A stretch of DNA of 47,820 bases from the NCBI GenBank assembly GCA_031556065.1, contig JAVBTR010000029.1, forward strand, positions 1 through 47,820, given 5' to 3'. A program made the translations under genes and the position numbers. Numbering within the stretch: position 1 is the first letter of the stretch; each line of letters begins with the position of its first letter. Shown one piece after another: positions 24,389-32,145 of the stretch. A model generated the notes under the pieces. The model saw nothing but the letters and a program-made list of their open reading frames with translations. It had not been told where the DNA came from and ran no database searches. This DNA is from JAVBTR01 sp031556065 (GTDB lineage: Bacteria; Bacillota; Clostridia; Christensenellales; Aristaeellaceae).

Positions 24389-26656
24389 TTATTTACTCTC
24401 CCGATGGATTTTTTGCAGCACCTTTTCGGTTTCTTTGATGTATTGTTCGGCACCGATCTGTTGTTCGATGTAGCGCTGGTACAGGGTTTGGAGGTTTTCA
24501 GCGTTGGCGAACAGAGAATAGCTGGAGGTGGAAGGGGTCACTGTCAGGGCCATGTCCCGGTAAATGGCAAGCCTCTCGGGGGATACCTCATAGCGGCTGT
24601 TTTCTACGGACTGCCGCCAGGGCTCCATGTTGGCCAGCTGCTCCTCTAGGTTCTTCTTTTCTAGATCATCGGTGGCTTTTTCAAGGCTTTCTTGGACGGA
24701 AAGCATGTATTCCTCCAGGTTTTTCTTGCTGCGCTCGTAGTAAGCGTTTTCAATAGGCTCGTTGTAATTAGGGGAGAGAATGATCTTAAATGAGGCTTTC
24801 AGGTTGGAAGCCATATCGGACAAGAATTCCAGGGCCACCTCCTGGTTTTTAGAATAAGGGTTAACGATCAGCACGGACATATACAGCATGGTATACATGG
24901 GCACATCGCCCACATAGTTGAGCTTCAGGGGCACATAATCGGTGTTATCACTGTAATCGTTAAACACGTCATGGGAGAAATCCAGCAGCGCTACCAGCGG
25001 ATCGTCGCTGGACCAGCCCCAGCCGCCCTCCAGTTCCTCATCGCTGGGGTCGATCTCTTTGAAAATAGAGGACATGGAATCTACCTTTTTCAGCAGCGCC
25101 AGCATTTCCGGGGTATCGAAGGTGGTGGGGATGCCTTTTTGGCTGCAATAGGCGATCTGCTGCTGGAATATTAACTGAATAAGGTGGGAGCGAAGCTTGA
25201 AGTAATTGTGGTTGATCAAATCTAGGTTGGGGTAATCCAGGCTGTAAATATCCACCCAATCGGCAATGAAATCCAGCAGCTGGTCAAGATTGGTGGGCAG
25301 ATCAGCTTCGGTGAGGCCGATTTCCTTAAGCAGGGAGGGGCTGTAGGCCATGGTGTTATAAATGCTGGCGGAATAGGGCAGGGCATAAATTTTGCCATCT
25401 CGGGTGAAAGCGGAGGAAATGTGGGGGTACATGTCATTTGAAAGGGCGGAGATGGCCGGGGTGCCTGTTAAATCCAGGCAATAGCCCTTTTCGATCAGTG
25501 CGTCCAGGGAATCTATGTTATACAGGGTATAGACGTCTGCGGCAGAATCGGTCTTCATGTGCTGAAAAATCTTTTCCGCAGATTCGAAATAGCTGTTTTC
25601 CGTGGGCACAATGGCGATTTCCGGGTGGGCCTTGGTGAAGGCCAGAAACCCTTCCCGGCCCGTCCATTGGAAATCCCCGCCGGATATCCGCAGGGTGGCG
25701 GCGGGCTTATGGCTGGGGTCCAGGGAACGGATATAGACGGCGTTGCCGTTGGAAAACACCACGTAATGGGTGCCGCCCAAGAGCAGGGCGCTGGTGTTGC
25801 TGCCGCCGTAGCTGACAGGCACGTAGGTTAATTGGGCGGGCGCTTGGCCGCCCTGGCTAAAGTACACATTGCCGGGGATGGTGTAATACACGGTATCGGT
25901 GGCCGGATTGTAGGCCAGGCCGCAGCAGTCGATGGTTTCCATGGTGAAAAGCTTATCGGTAAAGGCCTTGGTCTGAGGATCGAACACCTGAACCCAGGGC
26001 AGGGCCGCGGTAGATTGATCCTCGCTGGAATAGTATTTTTGCTCGTCGAAGCGGATGGCCAACAGCTTGCCATCCTTGTAGGGGCAAATGCTGTATATTT
26101 CTCTGCCCGCGTAAAGCTCTTCACCCTTGCCTGTTTCAAGATCGAAGGCGTAAAAACCCCTGGTATACCAATCGTCCATATCGCTGCGGCTGGTTTGCAG
26201 GTACAGGGTGTTGCCGGAGCAGAAGGCAGCGTAAATCTGGGGGTAATAGAATTCTTCATTGCTGGCCCCTGTGATCAGCTCCCATTGCAATTGCAGGCCG
26301 ATTTCCGCTATAACCGCCTTGTCCTCGGTAATGGTCACAGGGCAAAGCAAGCCGGTTTCCGGCATCAGGTTATAAAGGGTGTCCCCGTTGGCGATCAGCC
26401 GCAGGTTATAGCCTTCAGAAACCAGCGGGGTTATTTCCCCGGTGGCCAAGGACCATTTATAGATCACATTGTCGAAGGTGGGCATGTACAGCCCATCGCT
26501 GGTGGCAGTCAGGCTTTCAACATAGGAAGGGATATCCCCCACCCCGGAGCCGGAGCTGTCGATAGCGATATCGGCGTTTGTCACCTGGGCCAGGGCTGAG
26601 GGCACACCGCTGAGGAGCAGCGTTAGAACCAGGAGCCACGATAGAATGCGTTTCAT
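24389..26656 (-). CDS. Secreted beta-propeller-like domain fused to a solute-binding protein
   Basis: A 755-aa protein with a signal peptide (MKRILSWLLVLTLLLSGV, cleavage near SALAQ). Residues ~25-335 look like a repeat-built beta-propeller or sensor domain (repeated blocks such as YKWSLATGEITPLV, FYAFDLETGKGEELY and VQVFDPQTKAF). Residues ~340-755 resemble a family 1 ABC solute-binding protein (GREGFLAFTKAHPEIAIVP, YTLYNIDSLDALIEKGYCLD, KIYALPYSASIYNTMAYSP). No permease or ATPase is adjacent, so it may work in sensing or with a distant transporter. Start ATG 26656 follows TAGGAGGAAAAACA; the longer open frame to 26872 is rejected because it runs through an upstream mini-gene and its promoter. 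Confidence 0.8.
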   Translation of the reverse strand: MKRILSWLLVLTLLLSGVPSALAQVTNADIAIDSSGSGVGDIPSYVESLTATSDGLYMPTFDNVIYKWSLATGEITPLVSEGYNLRLIANGDTLYNLMPETGLLCPVTITEDKAVIAEIGLQLQWELITGASNEEFYYPQIYAAFCSGNTLYLQTSRSDMDDWYTRGFYAFDLETGKGEELYAGREIYSICPYKDGKLLAIRFDEQKYYSSEDQSTAALPWVQVFDPQTKAFTDKLFTMETIDCCGLAYNPATDTVYYTIPGNVYFSQGGQAPAQLTYVPVSYGGSNTSALLLGGTHYVVFSNGNAVYIRSLDPSHKPAATLRISGGDFQWTGREGFLAFTKAHPEIAIVPTENSYFESAEKIFQHMKTDSAADVYTLYNIDSLDALIEKGYCLDLTGTPAISALSNDMYPHISSAFTRDGKIYALPYSASIYNTMAYSPSLLKEIGLTEADLPTNLDQLLDFIADWVDIYSLDYPNLDLINHNYFKLRSHLIQLIFQQQIAYCSQKGIPTTFDTPEMLALLKKVDSMSSIFKEIDPSDEELEGGWGWSSDDPLVALLDFSHDVFNDYSDNTDYVPLKLNYVGDVPMYTMLYMSVLIVNPYSKNQEVALEFLSDMASNLKASFKIILSPNYNEPIENAYYERSKKNLEEYMLSVQESLEKATDDLEKKNLEEQLANMEPWRQSVENSRYEVSPERLAIYRDMALTVTPSTSSYSLFANAENLQTLYQRYIEQQIGAEQYIKETEKVLQKIHRESK

Positions 26657-26667
26657 TGTTTTTCCTC

Positions 26668-26775
26668 CTATTGGTTTTCTTTGATGGTAAGATCGGCGGC
26701 CTTCACGTCTGCAAGGGCTGTGACGGGGGAAAGCAGCAAAAAAATGGACAGCAGCCACAGAATGGTTTTCTTCAT
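26668..26775 (-). CDS. 35-codon signal-peptide ORF, duplicated leader of the next gene
   Basis: ATG 26775 has its own ribosome binding site (GGGAGGCATCGTGCG) and a promoter. It encodes MKKTILWLLSIFLLLSPV then TALADVKAADLTIKENQ and stops at TAG, whose bases run into the TAGGAGG of the next gene. The signal peptide and first mature residues (LADVKAADLTI) resemble those of the next protein (LAQVTNADIAI), so it looks like a partial duplication cut short by a stop, or a secreted mini-peptide/leader coupling translation to the propeller-SBP gene. Confidence 0.55.
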   Translation of the reverse strand: MKKTILWLLSIFLLLSPVTALADVKAADLTIKENQ

Positions 26776-26810
26776 CGCACGATGCCTCCCGTGGGTTGGT
26801 CTTTGGCATT

Positions 26811-26866
26811 AGTATGAAGGAACCGGCGGCTGCTGTCAATCGATTGGATTGTAACAAGTTTGTTAC
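26811..26866 (-). promoter_or_regulatory. Promoter with two upstream palindromic operators
   Basis: Minus strand: TTGACA (26839-26834), 17-bp spacer, CATACT (26816-26811), driving the 35-codon ORF and propeller-SBP gene. The palindrome CAATCGATTG (26837-26846) overlaps the -35 box, and GTAACAAGTTTGTTAC (26851-26866, 7-bp arms) lies directly upstream. Confidence 0.6.
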
Positions 26867-26908
26867 GCCCATGCCCTGGGTTTTGCTTTTATTCTTCGAT
26901 AGGTTACG

Positions 26909-26954
26909 TTAGGGCTTTGCCCTAAAACCCATTTAAGGGATGAAATCCCTTAAA
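26909..26954. terminator. Hairpin pair downstream of the PreA-like gene
   Basis: TTTAAGGGAT (26932-26941) pairs with ATCCCTTAAA (26945-26954) around GAA; a second stem TTAGGGC/GCCCTAA spans 26909-26925. They lie 12 bases past the minus-strand stop at 26967 and probably act as its terminator. Confidence 0.6.
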
Positions 26955-26966
26955 AATCCCTTATTT

Positions 26967-28100
26967 TCACCCCAGGGTGATGGCCTTTTTGGGGCATAGC
27001 TGGGCGCAAAGGCCGCAGCTCCCGCATTTTTGCTGATCCACTTGATGCTTTTCAATGGCCTGGTAAAAACAGGTCTTTTCACAGGCGCCGCACTTAGAAC
27101 ACTTGGCCTGATCGATCTTTGCGTACTTTACCGGGTTTTTAGCCGCGATTTCAAAATCCACAATGTCTTTAAGGGCCTGGCCCTTAATATCGCTGACGGA
27201 GGCGTAGCCTTTTTTGTCTAGCCAGGCGTTCAGGTCGTTTAAAATGGCAGAAATCACTTCAAACCCATGGAACATCACCGCTGTGCAGATTTGCACGGTG
27301 GAGGCGCCCAGCATGATGTATTCCACCACTTCCTTGTAGGAGTTCACTCCGCCTGTGGCGCTGATGGGCAAATCCACATGCCTGGCCACATCGCTTAGGT
27401 GCTTCATAATCACAGGGCGGATGGCGTGGCCCGAATAGCCGCCGTAGCAATTCTGGATGGGCCTGCCAGTTTCGATATCCACCCCGGCGAAGGCGGTAAT
27501 GGTGTTGCCAATGGTCAGCCCGTTGGCACCCAGTTCCTTGCAAAGGGCAGCGCTTTCCACCATGTCGTAGGTGTTGGGGCTAAGCTTGACGGTGATAGGC
27601 AAATCCGTGGCATCGCGGGCGGCCTTGAGCTGATCCCCAAAAGCGTTATGCTGGCGCAGGGGCATATAATCGGAGGGCATGGGGCAGGAGGGGTTCAATT
27701 CAATGATATCTGCGTAGCCGGACTGGGCCACGATCTTGGCCAATTGGGCCGTCTTTGCGTGGGTGGGCATGGCTGCAATGCTGATCTGCATCACTGCGCC
27801 GGTCTTTCTGGCCGCGGGCAAATCCTCCTTTAGCCATTCATCCAGCTCCTTCATGGAGTACATTTCATGGTTGAGCATGCCAATGGGGGAGCCGTTGTGC
27901 TTATACACAAAGTACCGCATACCATCGTGAGGGGAGGCGCAGATGCTCATATCGCTGCAAAGGGTTTTGGGGACCAGGCCTGCCGCACCGGCTTGGGCCC
28001 CCTTGACCATATTAAGACCTGATTGGGTTGGGGTGGCGGAAGCCAGAACCAAAGGGTTTTTAAAAGGAATGCCGCAAAATTCAACAGATAGGTTTGCCAT
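26967..28100 (-). CDS. PreA-like dihydropyrimidine/dihydroorotate dehydrogenase with two 4Fe-4S clusters
   Basis: A 377-aa protein: an FMN-binding TIM barrel of the DHODH class 1/PreA group (~1-310; KNPLVLASATPTQSG, ELNPSCPMPSDY with the catalytic-loop Cys, LPITVKLSPNT, ISATGGVNSYKEVVEYIMLG), then a two-cluster ferredoxin domain: Cys334, 337, 340, 344 and Cys359, 362, 365, 369. PreA normally pairs with the FAD subunit PreT to reduce uracil or thymine; no PreT is in the window, so a different electron donor or substrate is possible. ATG 28100 follows AAGGGGGCTTCACC. It is single-gene by spacing. Confidence 0.88.
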   Translation of the reverse strand: MANLSVEFCGIPFKNPLVLASATPTQSGLNMVKGAQAGAAGLVPKTLCSDMSICASPHDGMRYFVYKHNGSPIGMLNHEMYSMKELDEWLKEDLPAARKTGAVMQISIAAMPTHAKTAQLAKIVAQSGYADIIELNPSCPMPSDYMPLRQHNAFGDQLKAARDATDLPITVKLSPNTYDMVESAALCKELGANGLTIGNTITAFAGVDIETGRPIQNCYGGYSGHAIRPVIMKHLSDVARHVDLPISATGGVNSYKEVVEYIMLGASTVQICTAVMFHGFEVISAILNDLNAWLDKKGYASVSDIKGQALKDIVDFEIAAKNPVKYAKIDQAKCSKCGACEKTCFYQAIEKHQVDQQKCGSCGLCAQLCPKKAITLG

Positions 28101-28197
28101 GGTGAAGCCCCCTTATTCGATTGTTTTTTTATATTGTAACATGAAATAAGGGGGCCTGCCTGGTTTTGCGCCTGGAAAGACGGTTAAACAGCGTGGG

Positions 28198-30207
28198 TTA
28201 CTCAATGGGCTTGATTTTAAGCCAGATGGAGTAGGATTCTTTGTAGCTTTCAATGCTCATGCCATCCACCTCTTTTTTGCCCAGGGAAAAGCATAAGGCC
28301 TGGGCTTCCCTGGCGATGTTGGGCTTGTTTTCCAGCAGGGCTGCAAGCATCTGCTGTATGGCATCGCTGCGAAGGCCATCCCCCCGAAGGGTAATAAACA
28401 GGGGCTCCCCGTCCTTTAAGATCAGGGCGATTTTCACTTCCTCGTAGCTTGTGTTCTTTTCGCCGGTTGTTTTCATGCCGGGAGCATAATACCGGTACTG
28501 CTCATAGGCGTACTGGCCGTTGTGGTAGGCGCTTGTTTTAACCATCCCGGGGAATTGGGCCATCTTGCTTTCCACGTCCTGTGCGCCTTTAATGGAAACG
28601 GGCAGGTTGGCTTGGAAGGACAGGGAAACAGAAACCCCATCAGGGCCGTACTTCTCCCCTGTTAAATGATAGCTGACGCCGCCCTCCTGGCTTACGGTGC
28701 GTTTGGAGTGCAGGGTGGGATCGTCCCTTAAAGCGGCCAGGCCGGCCAAATCCGTTTCCAAGCCTTGGGCCAGGGTATTAAAACCGTACTGGCGCAAAAA
28801 CCCGGTAATCTTTTGCCAGGTTTCGCTCCCAGGGTCTGACTCTTGAAACCCGATGGACGTTTCATAGGAGGCAGCGCTTGCGTAAACCTCGCTATCCACC
28901 TGCCCATTGCCTTTTGTAAGGGCGTCGTACAGCTGCTGGGGGGATTGGGAGCTGTTGCGGTACCACTCTGCGTTTAACGTATCCAGGGCATCCAATAAAT
29001 CGATCTGCTGTTTAAGGGTATCGGTGTGGAAGGTGAAATACTGTGCGGGAATGGGTTCCCCGGCACTGGCGCTGGCTGTAAGGCTTAAAGCCAACACCAG
29101 CAAGGGCGCTATGGCTTTAAAACCCTTGATTCTTTTAAAGCCCTTGAACACAATCAAAAAGGCGATAAGGGCCACAAGCGCCACCGCAACCAGGTAGGCT
29201 GCCAGGGCACGGGGGCTGAATACCATTTTGCCAAGCTCCTGGTTATAGGCGAAGAAGGTGACGCACCCTAAAAACGCTGCGCACAAGGTGGCCATGACCA
29301 CCACCAGCACCCGGGAAGCCTTGAAGGTGAAGACCCGGGTCAGCTTTTCCGTTTGGGCTCTTTGGTTTGCCATAAAGCTTAGCAAAAGGGCTCCCAGGGT
29401 GACAAGCAAATGGAAACCAACGAAGGTGGATAGGTTCACCCAGGGCATTTTTGTGCTTTGATAGCCGGAAATGGGGAAGGAGACTTCCATTATAAATTGC
29501 TTGATGCTATCGCCCCCCTGAAAAAGGTTCACCCCCGCTACTGAATCAAGATAGACGCAGAACTGGGGGACGGTGGTGTAGAAAACCAGGGCTGTCAGCC
29601 CGCAAAACCCTGTGAAAAGCAGGGCGAAAAGCGTATTGCCAAAGAGGCTGCCCATGAGGGCGGCGATGGCGTAGCCCGTTAGGCTAAGCAGCAGCAGCTT
29701 AAACATAAACGTGGCGGGGAAGACCAGGGTGGCATATTTGGCAGCCTTTGCATAATCGGGCGCGGCCAGGGCATAGCCTGTCATTTCCTTTATAAAGGGC
29801 CTTGAAACCAGGCAGCTTGCCATAAGCCCCAGAACCATGGGCACCGCCAGGGTAGCCATCCCCATGGCCAGCCTTGCGCCATGCTGCTGGCGGCGGGTAT
29901 AGGGCAGCGCTTCCATGAACCGTTCCCGGCCCCCTAAGCGCAGGGTGAAGTGCTGGTAAAAGGCGATCAAGGCCCCAAAGGCCACGGCCATGGCACCATA
30001 CTGGGCGCAGGAGGAGAAGTAAAAATAGCTCCGCTCTCCTGCCTGCAGGGGATAGAATATGTTTTGGTACAAAATATCCTCATAGCGGCCCCCGAACCAT
30101 TTGGCCGAAAACCATGTGAAGCAAAGCAGCCCCACTCCCATCAGCCATAAAAGGGATGCGCCATTGTGCTTTAAAAGCGGCTTTAACTTATTCAAATCAG
30201 TTTCCAC
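28198..30207 (-). CDS. ABC-2-type permease with large extracytoplasmic domain (YtrC/D-like position)
   Basis: A 669-aa membrane protein. Several hydrophobic segments lie in the first ~390 residues (LLWLMGVGLLCFTWF, LAVPMVLGLMASCLV, LLLLSLTGYAIAALMGSLFG, FVGFHLLVTLGALLLSF). A large soluble region follows the signal-like GFKAIAPLLVLALSLTASASA at ~365-385 and runs to the C-terminus. It is the membrane partner of the ATPase encoded just upstream. The start is GTG 30207, overlapping the ATPase stop by 11 bases; TTG four codons later has a better-spaced AAAGGTGG and is an alternative. The C-terminal domain is not recognised. Confidence 0.8.
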   Translation of the reverse strand: METDLNKLKPLLKHNGASLLWLMGVGLLCFTWFSAKWFGGRYEDILYQNIFYPLQAGERSYFYFSSCAQYGAMAVAFGALIAFYQHFTLRLGGRERFMEALPYTRRQQHGARLAMGMATLAVPMVLGLMASCLVSRPFIKEMTGYALAAPDYAKAAKYATLVFPATFMFKLLLLSLTGYAIAALMGSLFGNTLFALLFTGFCGLTALVFYTTVPQFCVYLDSVAGVNLFQGGDSIKQFIMEVSFPISGYQSTKMPWVNLSTFVGFHLLVTLGALLLSFMANQRAQTEKLTRVFTFKASRVLVVVMATLCAAFLGCVTFFAYNQELGKMVFSPRALAAYLVAVALVALIAFLIVFKGFKRIKGFKAIAPLLVLALSLTASASAGEPIPAQYFTFHTDTLKQQIDLLDALDTLNAEWYRNSSQSPQQLYDALTKGNGQVDSEVYASAASYETSIGFQESDPGSETWQKITGFLRQYGFNTLAQGLETDLAGLAALRDDPTLHSKRTVSQEGGVSYHLTGEKYGPDGVSVSLSFQANLPVSIKGAQDVESKMAQFPGMVKTSAYHNGQYAYEQYRYYAPGMKTTGEKNTSYEEVKIALILKDGEPLFITLRGDGLRSDAIQQMLAALLENKPNIAREAQALCFSLGKKEVDGMSIESYKESYSIWLKIKPIE

Positions 30208-31075
30208 CTTTCTTTAAAACATCTTCATAGCCGTGGATGAACGATTCTTCCAGGGTGGCCCCCAGGCGTTCCAACAGCAGCACGCCCTCGCTGCGAAGAC
30301 GGCTTTCCATTTTTTCGTCATCCCCTTCATAGGTCAAGGTGACCACCCGGCCCACCATGTCCATGTTGGTGACCCCCTCAAAGGCCAGCAAATCTGCCGG
30401 GACCTTGCCTTCAAACACCACCTGCAGGCGCTTGAAGGTGGCGGCCTTCACCGCGAACACATCCCCCGAGGCGGTGACCCGGCCCTTAATTAAGAAGGTA
30501 ACCGAATCCGCGATCCGCTCCAGATCGCTTAAATTGTGGCTGGAAATCAGTACGGCGGCTTCGCTGTTTTCCACAATCAAATCCATAACCCGGCGTTTGA
30601 CGATCACGTCCAGCCCGGCAAAGGGTTCGTCTAAAATAAGCACCCTGGGGTGGCGGCAAATGGCCGCGGAAACCGACAAAAGCATTTTCATCCCGGTGGA
30701 TAAATCCCGCACGCGCTTGCGTTCAAAGGGCTTGGTAAGCGCCTCAAAAAGCACGGTATCAAACGCCGGGTAAACGCTTTTAAAGAAAGCGGCCAGCTGC
30801 TGTTTGTTCATGGCAGGGAACAATTCACACTGGGCAGGCACAAAGGCGATCTGGGCCTTGGCACTGGGGTTATTGAAAATGGGGGCGTCCTCCCATTGGG
30901 CACTGCCCTTGTCCGGAGCATAGACCCCTGCCAGAATGCGCATCAGCGTGGTTTTTCCTGCGCCGTTTTCCCCTACCAGGGCGTGAATCTGCCCAGGCTC
31001 AAGGGCCATGGCCACATCCTTTAATACCGGCGTATCCCCCAGGGTTTTATATACGTTTTTCGCGATCAAGCTCAT
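30197..31075 (-). CDS. ABC transporter ATPase of a GntR-linked (Ytr-like) system
   Basis: A 292-aa ATPase: Walker A GENGAGKTTLMR (~35-46), a signature region reduced to LSTGMKMLLSVSAAI, Walker B VLILDEPFAGLD, and the H-loop in SSHNLSDLERIAD. The signature is LSTGM rather than LSGGQ, as in YtrB/YxlF-type ATPases. Its ATG overlaps the regulator's TGA as ATGA, and its own stop overlaps the permease start, so the three genes form one tightly coupled operon. Such systems respond to cell-envelope-active compounds in Bacillota; the substrate here is unknown. Confidence 0.9.
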   Translation of the reverse strand: MSLIAKNVYKTLGDTPVLKDVAMALEPGQIHALVGENGAGKTTLMRILAGVYAPDKGSAQWEDAPIFNNPSAKAQIAFVPAQCELFPAMNKQQLAAFFKSVYPAFDTVLFEALTKPFERKRVRDLSTGMKMLLSVSAAICRHPRVLILDEPFAGLDVIVKRRVMDLIVENSEAAVLISSHNLSDLERIADSVTFLIKGRVTASGDVFAVKAATFKRLQVVFEGKVPADLLAFEGVTNMDMVGRVVTLTYEGDDEKMESRLRSEGVLLLERLGATLEESFIHGYEDVLKKGGN

Positions 31076-31458
31076 GGCTTTTCCTCCTTCAGGGCATTAA
31101 GGGTTTGGGTGATTTCCTTCAGGATGGCTTCATCCGTCAGCCCCATTAGCTTTAGTTCCATTAGCGGGGGCTTCATATGTTGCAAAAGCGCCTGAACCCG
31201 AGCCTCGTCCCGCTTGGTCATGGGCGATTCTTTTACAAAGGTGCCCCGGCCCACTACGGTTTCGATCAGCCCCATGCGCTCCAGCTCCGTGTACGCCCTG
31301 GCAACGGTGTTGTTGTTCACCGTGGCTGCCTTGGATACGCTGCGGATGGACGGCATCGCATCCCCCGGCCGCAGAAAGCCTTTTAGCACCTGCTCCCGCA
31401 CCTGATCCACGATTTGCTCGTAAATAGGCTTCGGGCTTCTTAGATCGATCTGAAACAA
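31072..31458 (-). CDS. GntR-family regulator, YtrA subfamily
   Basis: A 128-aa protein with an N-terminal winged helix (~5-75: PIYEQIVDQVREQVLKGFL, GDAMPSIRSVSKAATVNNNT, VARAYTELERMGLIETVVGR) and a short helical C-terminus instead of a ligand-binding domain, which is the YtrA arrangement. It probably represses its own ABC operon by binding the AGTGTA-N13-TACACT operator at 31480-31504. The start is TTG 31458, seven bases after AAAGGAGGG; no ATG is available in frame nearby. Confidence 0.92.
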   Translation of the reverse strand: MFQIDLRSPKPIYEQIVDQVREQVLKGFLRPGDAMPSIRSVSKAATVNNNTVARAYTELERMGLIETVVGRGTFVKESPMTKRDEARVQALLQHMKPPLMELKLMGLTDEAILKEITQTLNALKEEKP

Positions 31459-31479
31459 GCCTGCCCCTCCTTTCTAAAA

Positions 31480-31536
31480 AGTGTACTATGTGTATTAATA
31501 CACTTGGATTATAGAACGGGTTTGGGAGATTGTCAA
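31480..31536 (-). promoter_or_regulatory. Consensus promoter and YtrA-type operator
   Basis: Minus strand: TTGACA (31536-31531), 17-bp spacer, TATAAT (31513-31508), a perfect sigma-A consensus. Directly downstream at 31504-31480 is AGTGTA-N13-TACACT, with an inner perfect palindrome GTGTATTAATACAC (31490-31503), placed so that bound regulator would block initiation. Confidence 0.85.
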
Positions 31537-31727
31537 GTCCCTTTTCATTTTTTTGCTAGCTGTTGCCTTCCTACACCCGGGAGGGATGCTTTTTTGTGGC
31601 CATCGCTGCCATTTGTGCATACAACAAAACACCCAGGATGGCTTCCAAGTGGCCTTGGGTGTGAATAGGCTCCCGCGAAAGGTATAGTTTTTATGGGGCT
31701 GGTTAATCTACCCTTGAGGTGATGAAT

Positions 31728-31871
31728 GTGTCCTATGTGAATCCGGCCATTAAAGAAAAATTCGAAGCCCTTCCCATTAACTTAAAAAACCACATTCTGG
31801 AAATGAATGTGACCATAAACACCTTGCAGGATTTGGTGGCAGTGCTAGAAGACATCGTTAAAAAAGGCTAG
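31728..31871 (+). CDS. Conserved small protein, 47 aa, unknown function
   Basis: It starts at GTG 31728, seven bases after GAGGT (31716-31720), and encodes MSYVNPAIKEKFEALPINL continuing through TINTLQDLVAVLEDIV to a TAG stop. It is acidic and helical. The pattern (NPAIKEKFEALP...LK..IL....TLNTLQDL..VLE.IV) is one I recall from small Clostridial proteins that databases sometimes mislabel as GroEL-related; no function is established. An alternative ATG at 31722 is too close to the ribosome binding site. The stop codon uses the first base of a 127-bp inverted-repeat element, so the C-terminus may have been altered by its insertion. The 31537-31721 stretch upstream holds only a weak ACACCCA/TGGGTGT hairpin. 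Confidence 0.7.
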   Translation: MSYVNPAIKEKFEALPINLKNHILEMNVTINTLQDLVAVLEDIVKKG

Positions 31872-31997
31872 TGAGATCGCCGAAAAAGCCCCATCTGCGG
31901 CCTCAACACCTCAGCCGCTTTGCCGCCGTAGTTAACTATGGCAACCGCAGACGGCTTCGGGTTTCAACCACATCTGAAGCTTTTTCGGCGATCTCAC
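31871..31997. repeat. 127-bp MITE-like element with 19-bp perfect inverted ends
   Basis: GTGAGATCGCCGAAAAAGC (31871-31889) is exactly complementary to 31979-31997. The interior is GC-rich with further pairing (CCGCAGACGG, GGCAACC/GGTTT) and no coding capacity. The first base completes the stop codon of the small gene. A hairpin CTGGCA/TGCCAG follows at 32004-32026. Confidence 0.75.
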
Positions 31998-32058
31998 GGG
32001 GCCCTGGCATTTTGCTTTATTGCCAGGAGCCCAAACAATCTTATATTTAATATGGGAT

Positions 32059-32140
32059 CAAAGGGATATATCCCTTTGTGGGGTCAAGGGGTGAAATCCC
32101 TTGCGTTTCCTCGCTTCTTATTGCGCATGCCCCTTGACCC
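32059..32140. terminator. PPK2 terminator hairpin and adjacent palindrome
   Basis: GGGTCAAGGGG (32081-32091) pairs with CCCCTTGACCC (32130-32140), ending six bases from the minus-strand PPK2 stop. The adjacent 20-bp perfect palindrome CAAAGGGATATATCCCTTTG is at 32059-32078. Confidence 0.6.
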
Positions 32141-32145
32141 ATGTT

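Noticed and set aside
26657..26872. N-terminal extension of the propeller-SBP gene.
   Set aside because: It covers a promoter and a separate mini-ORF; ATG 26656 has a perfect ribosome binding site and signal peptide.
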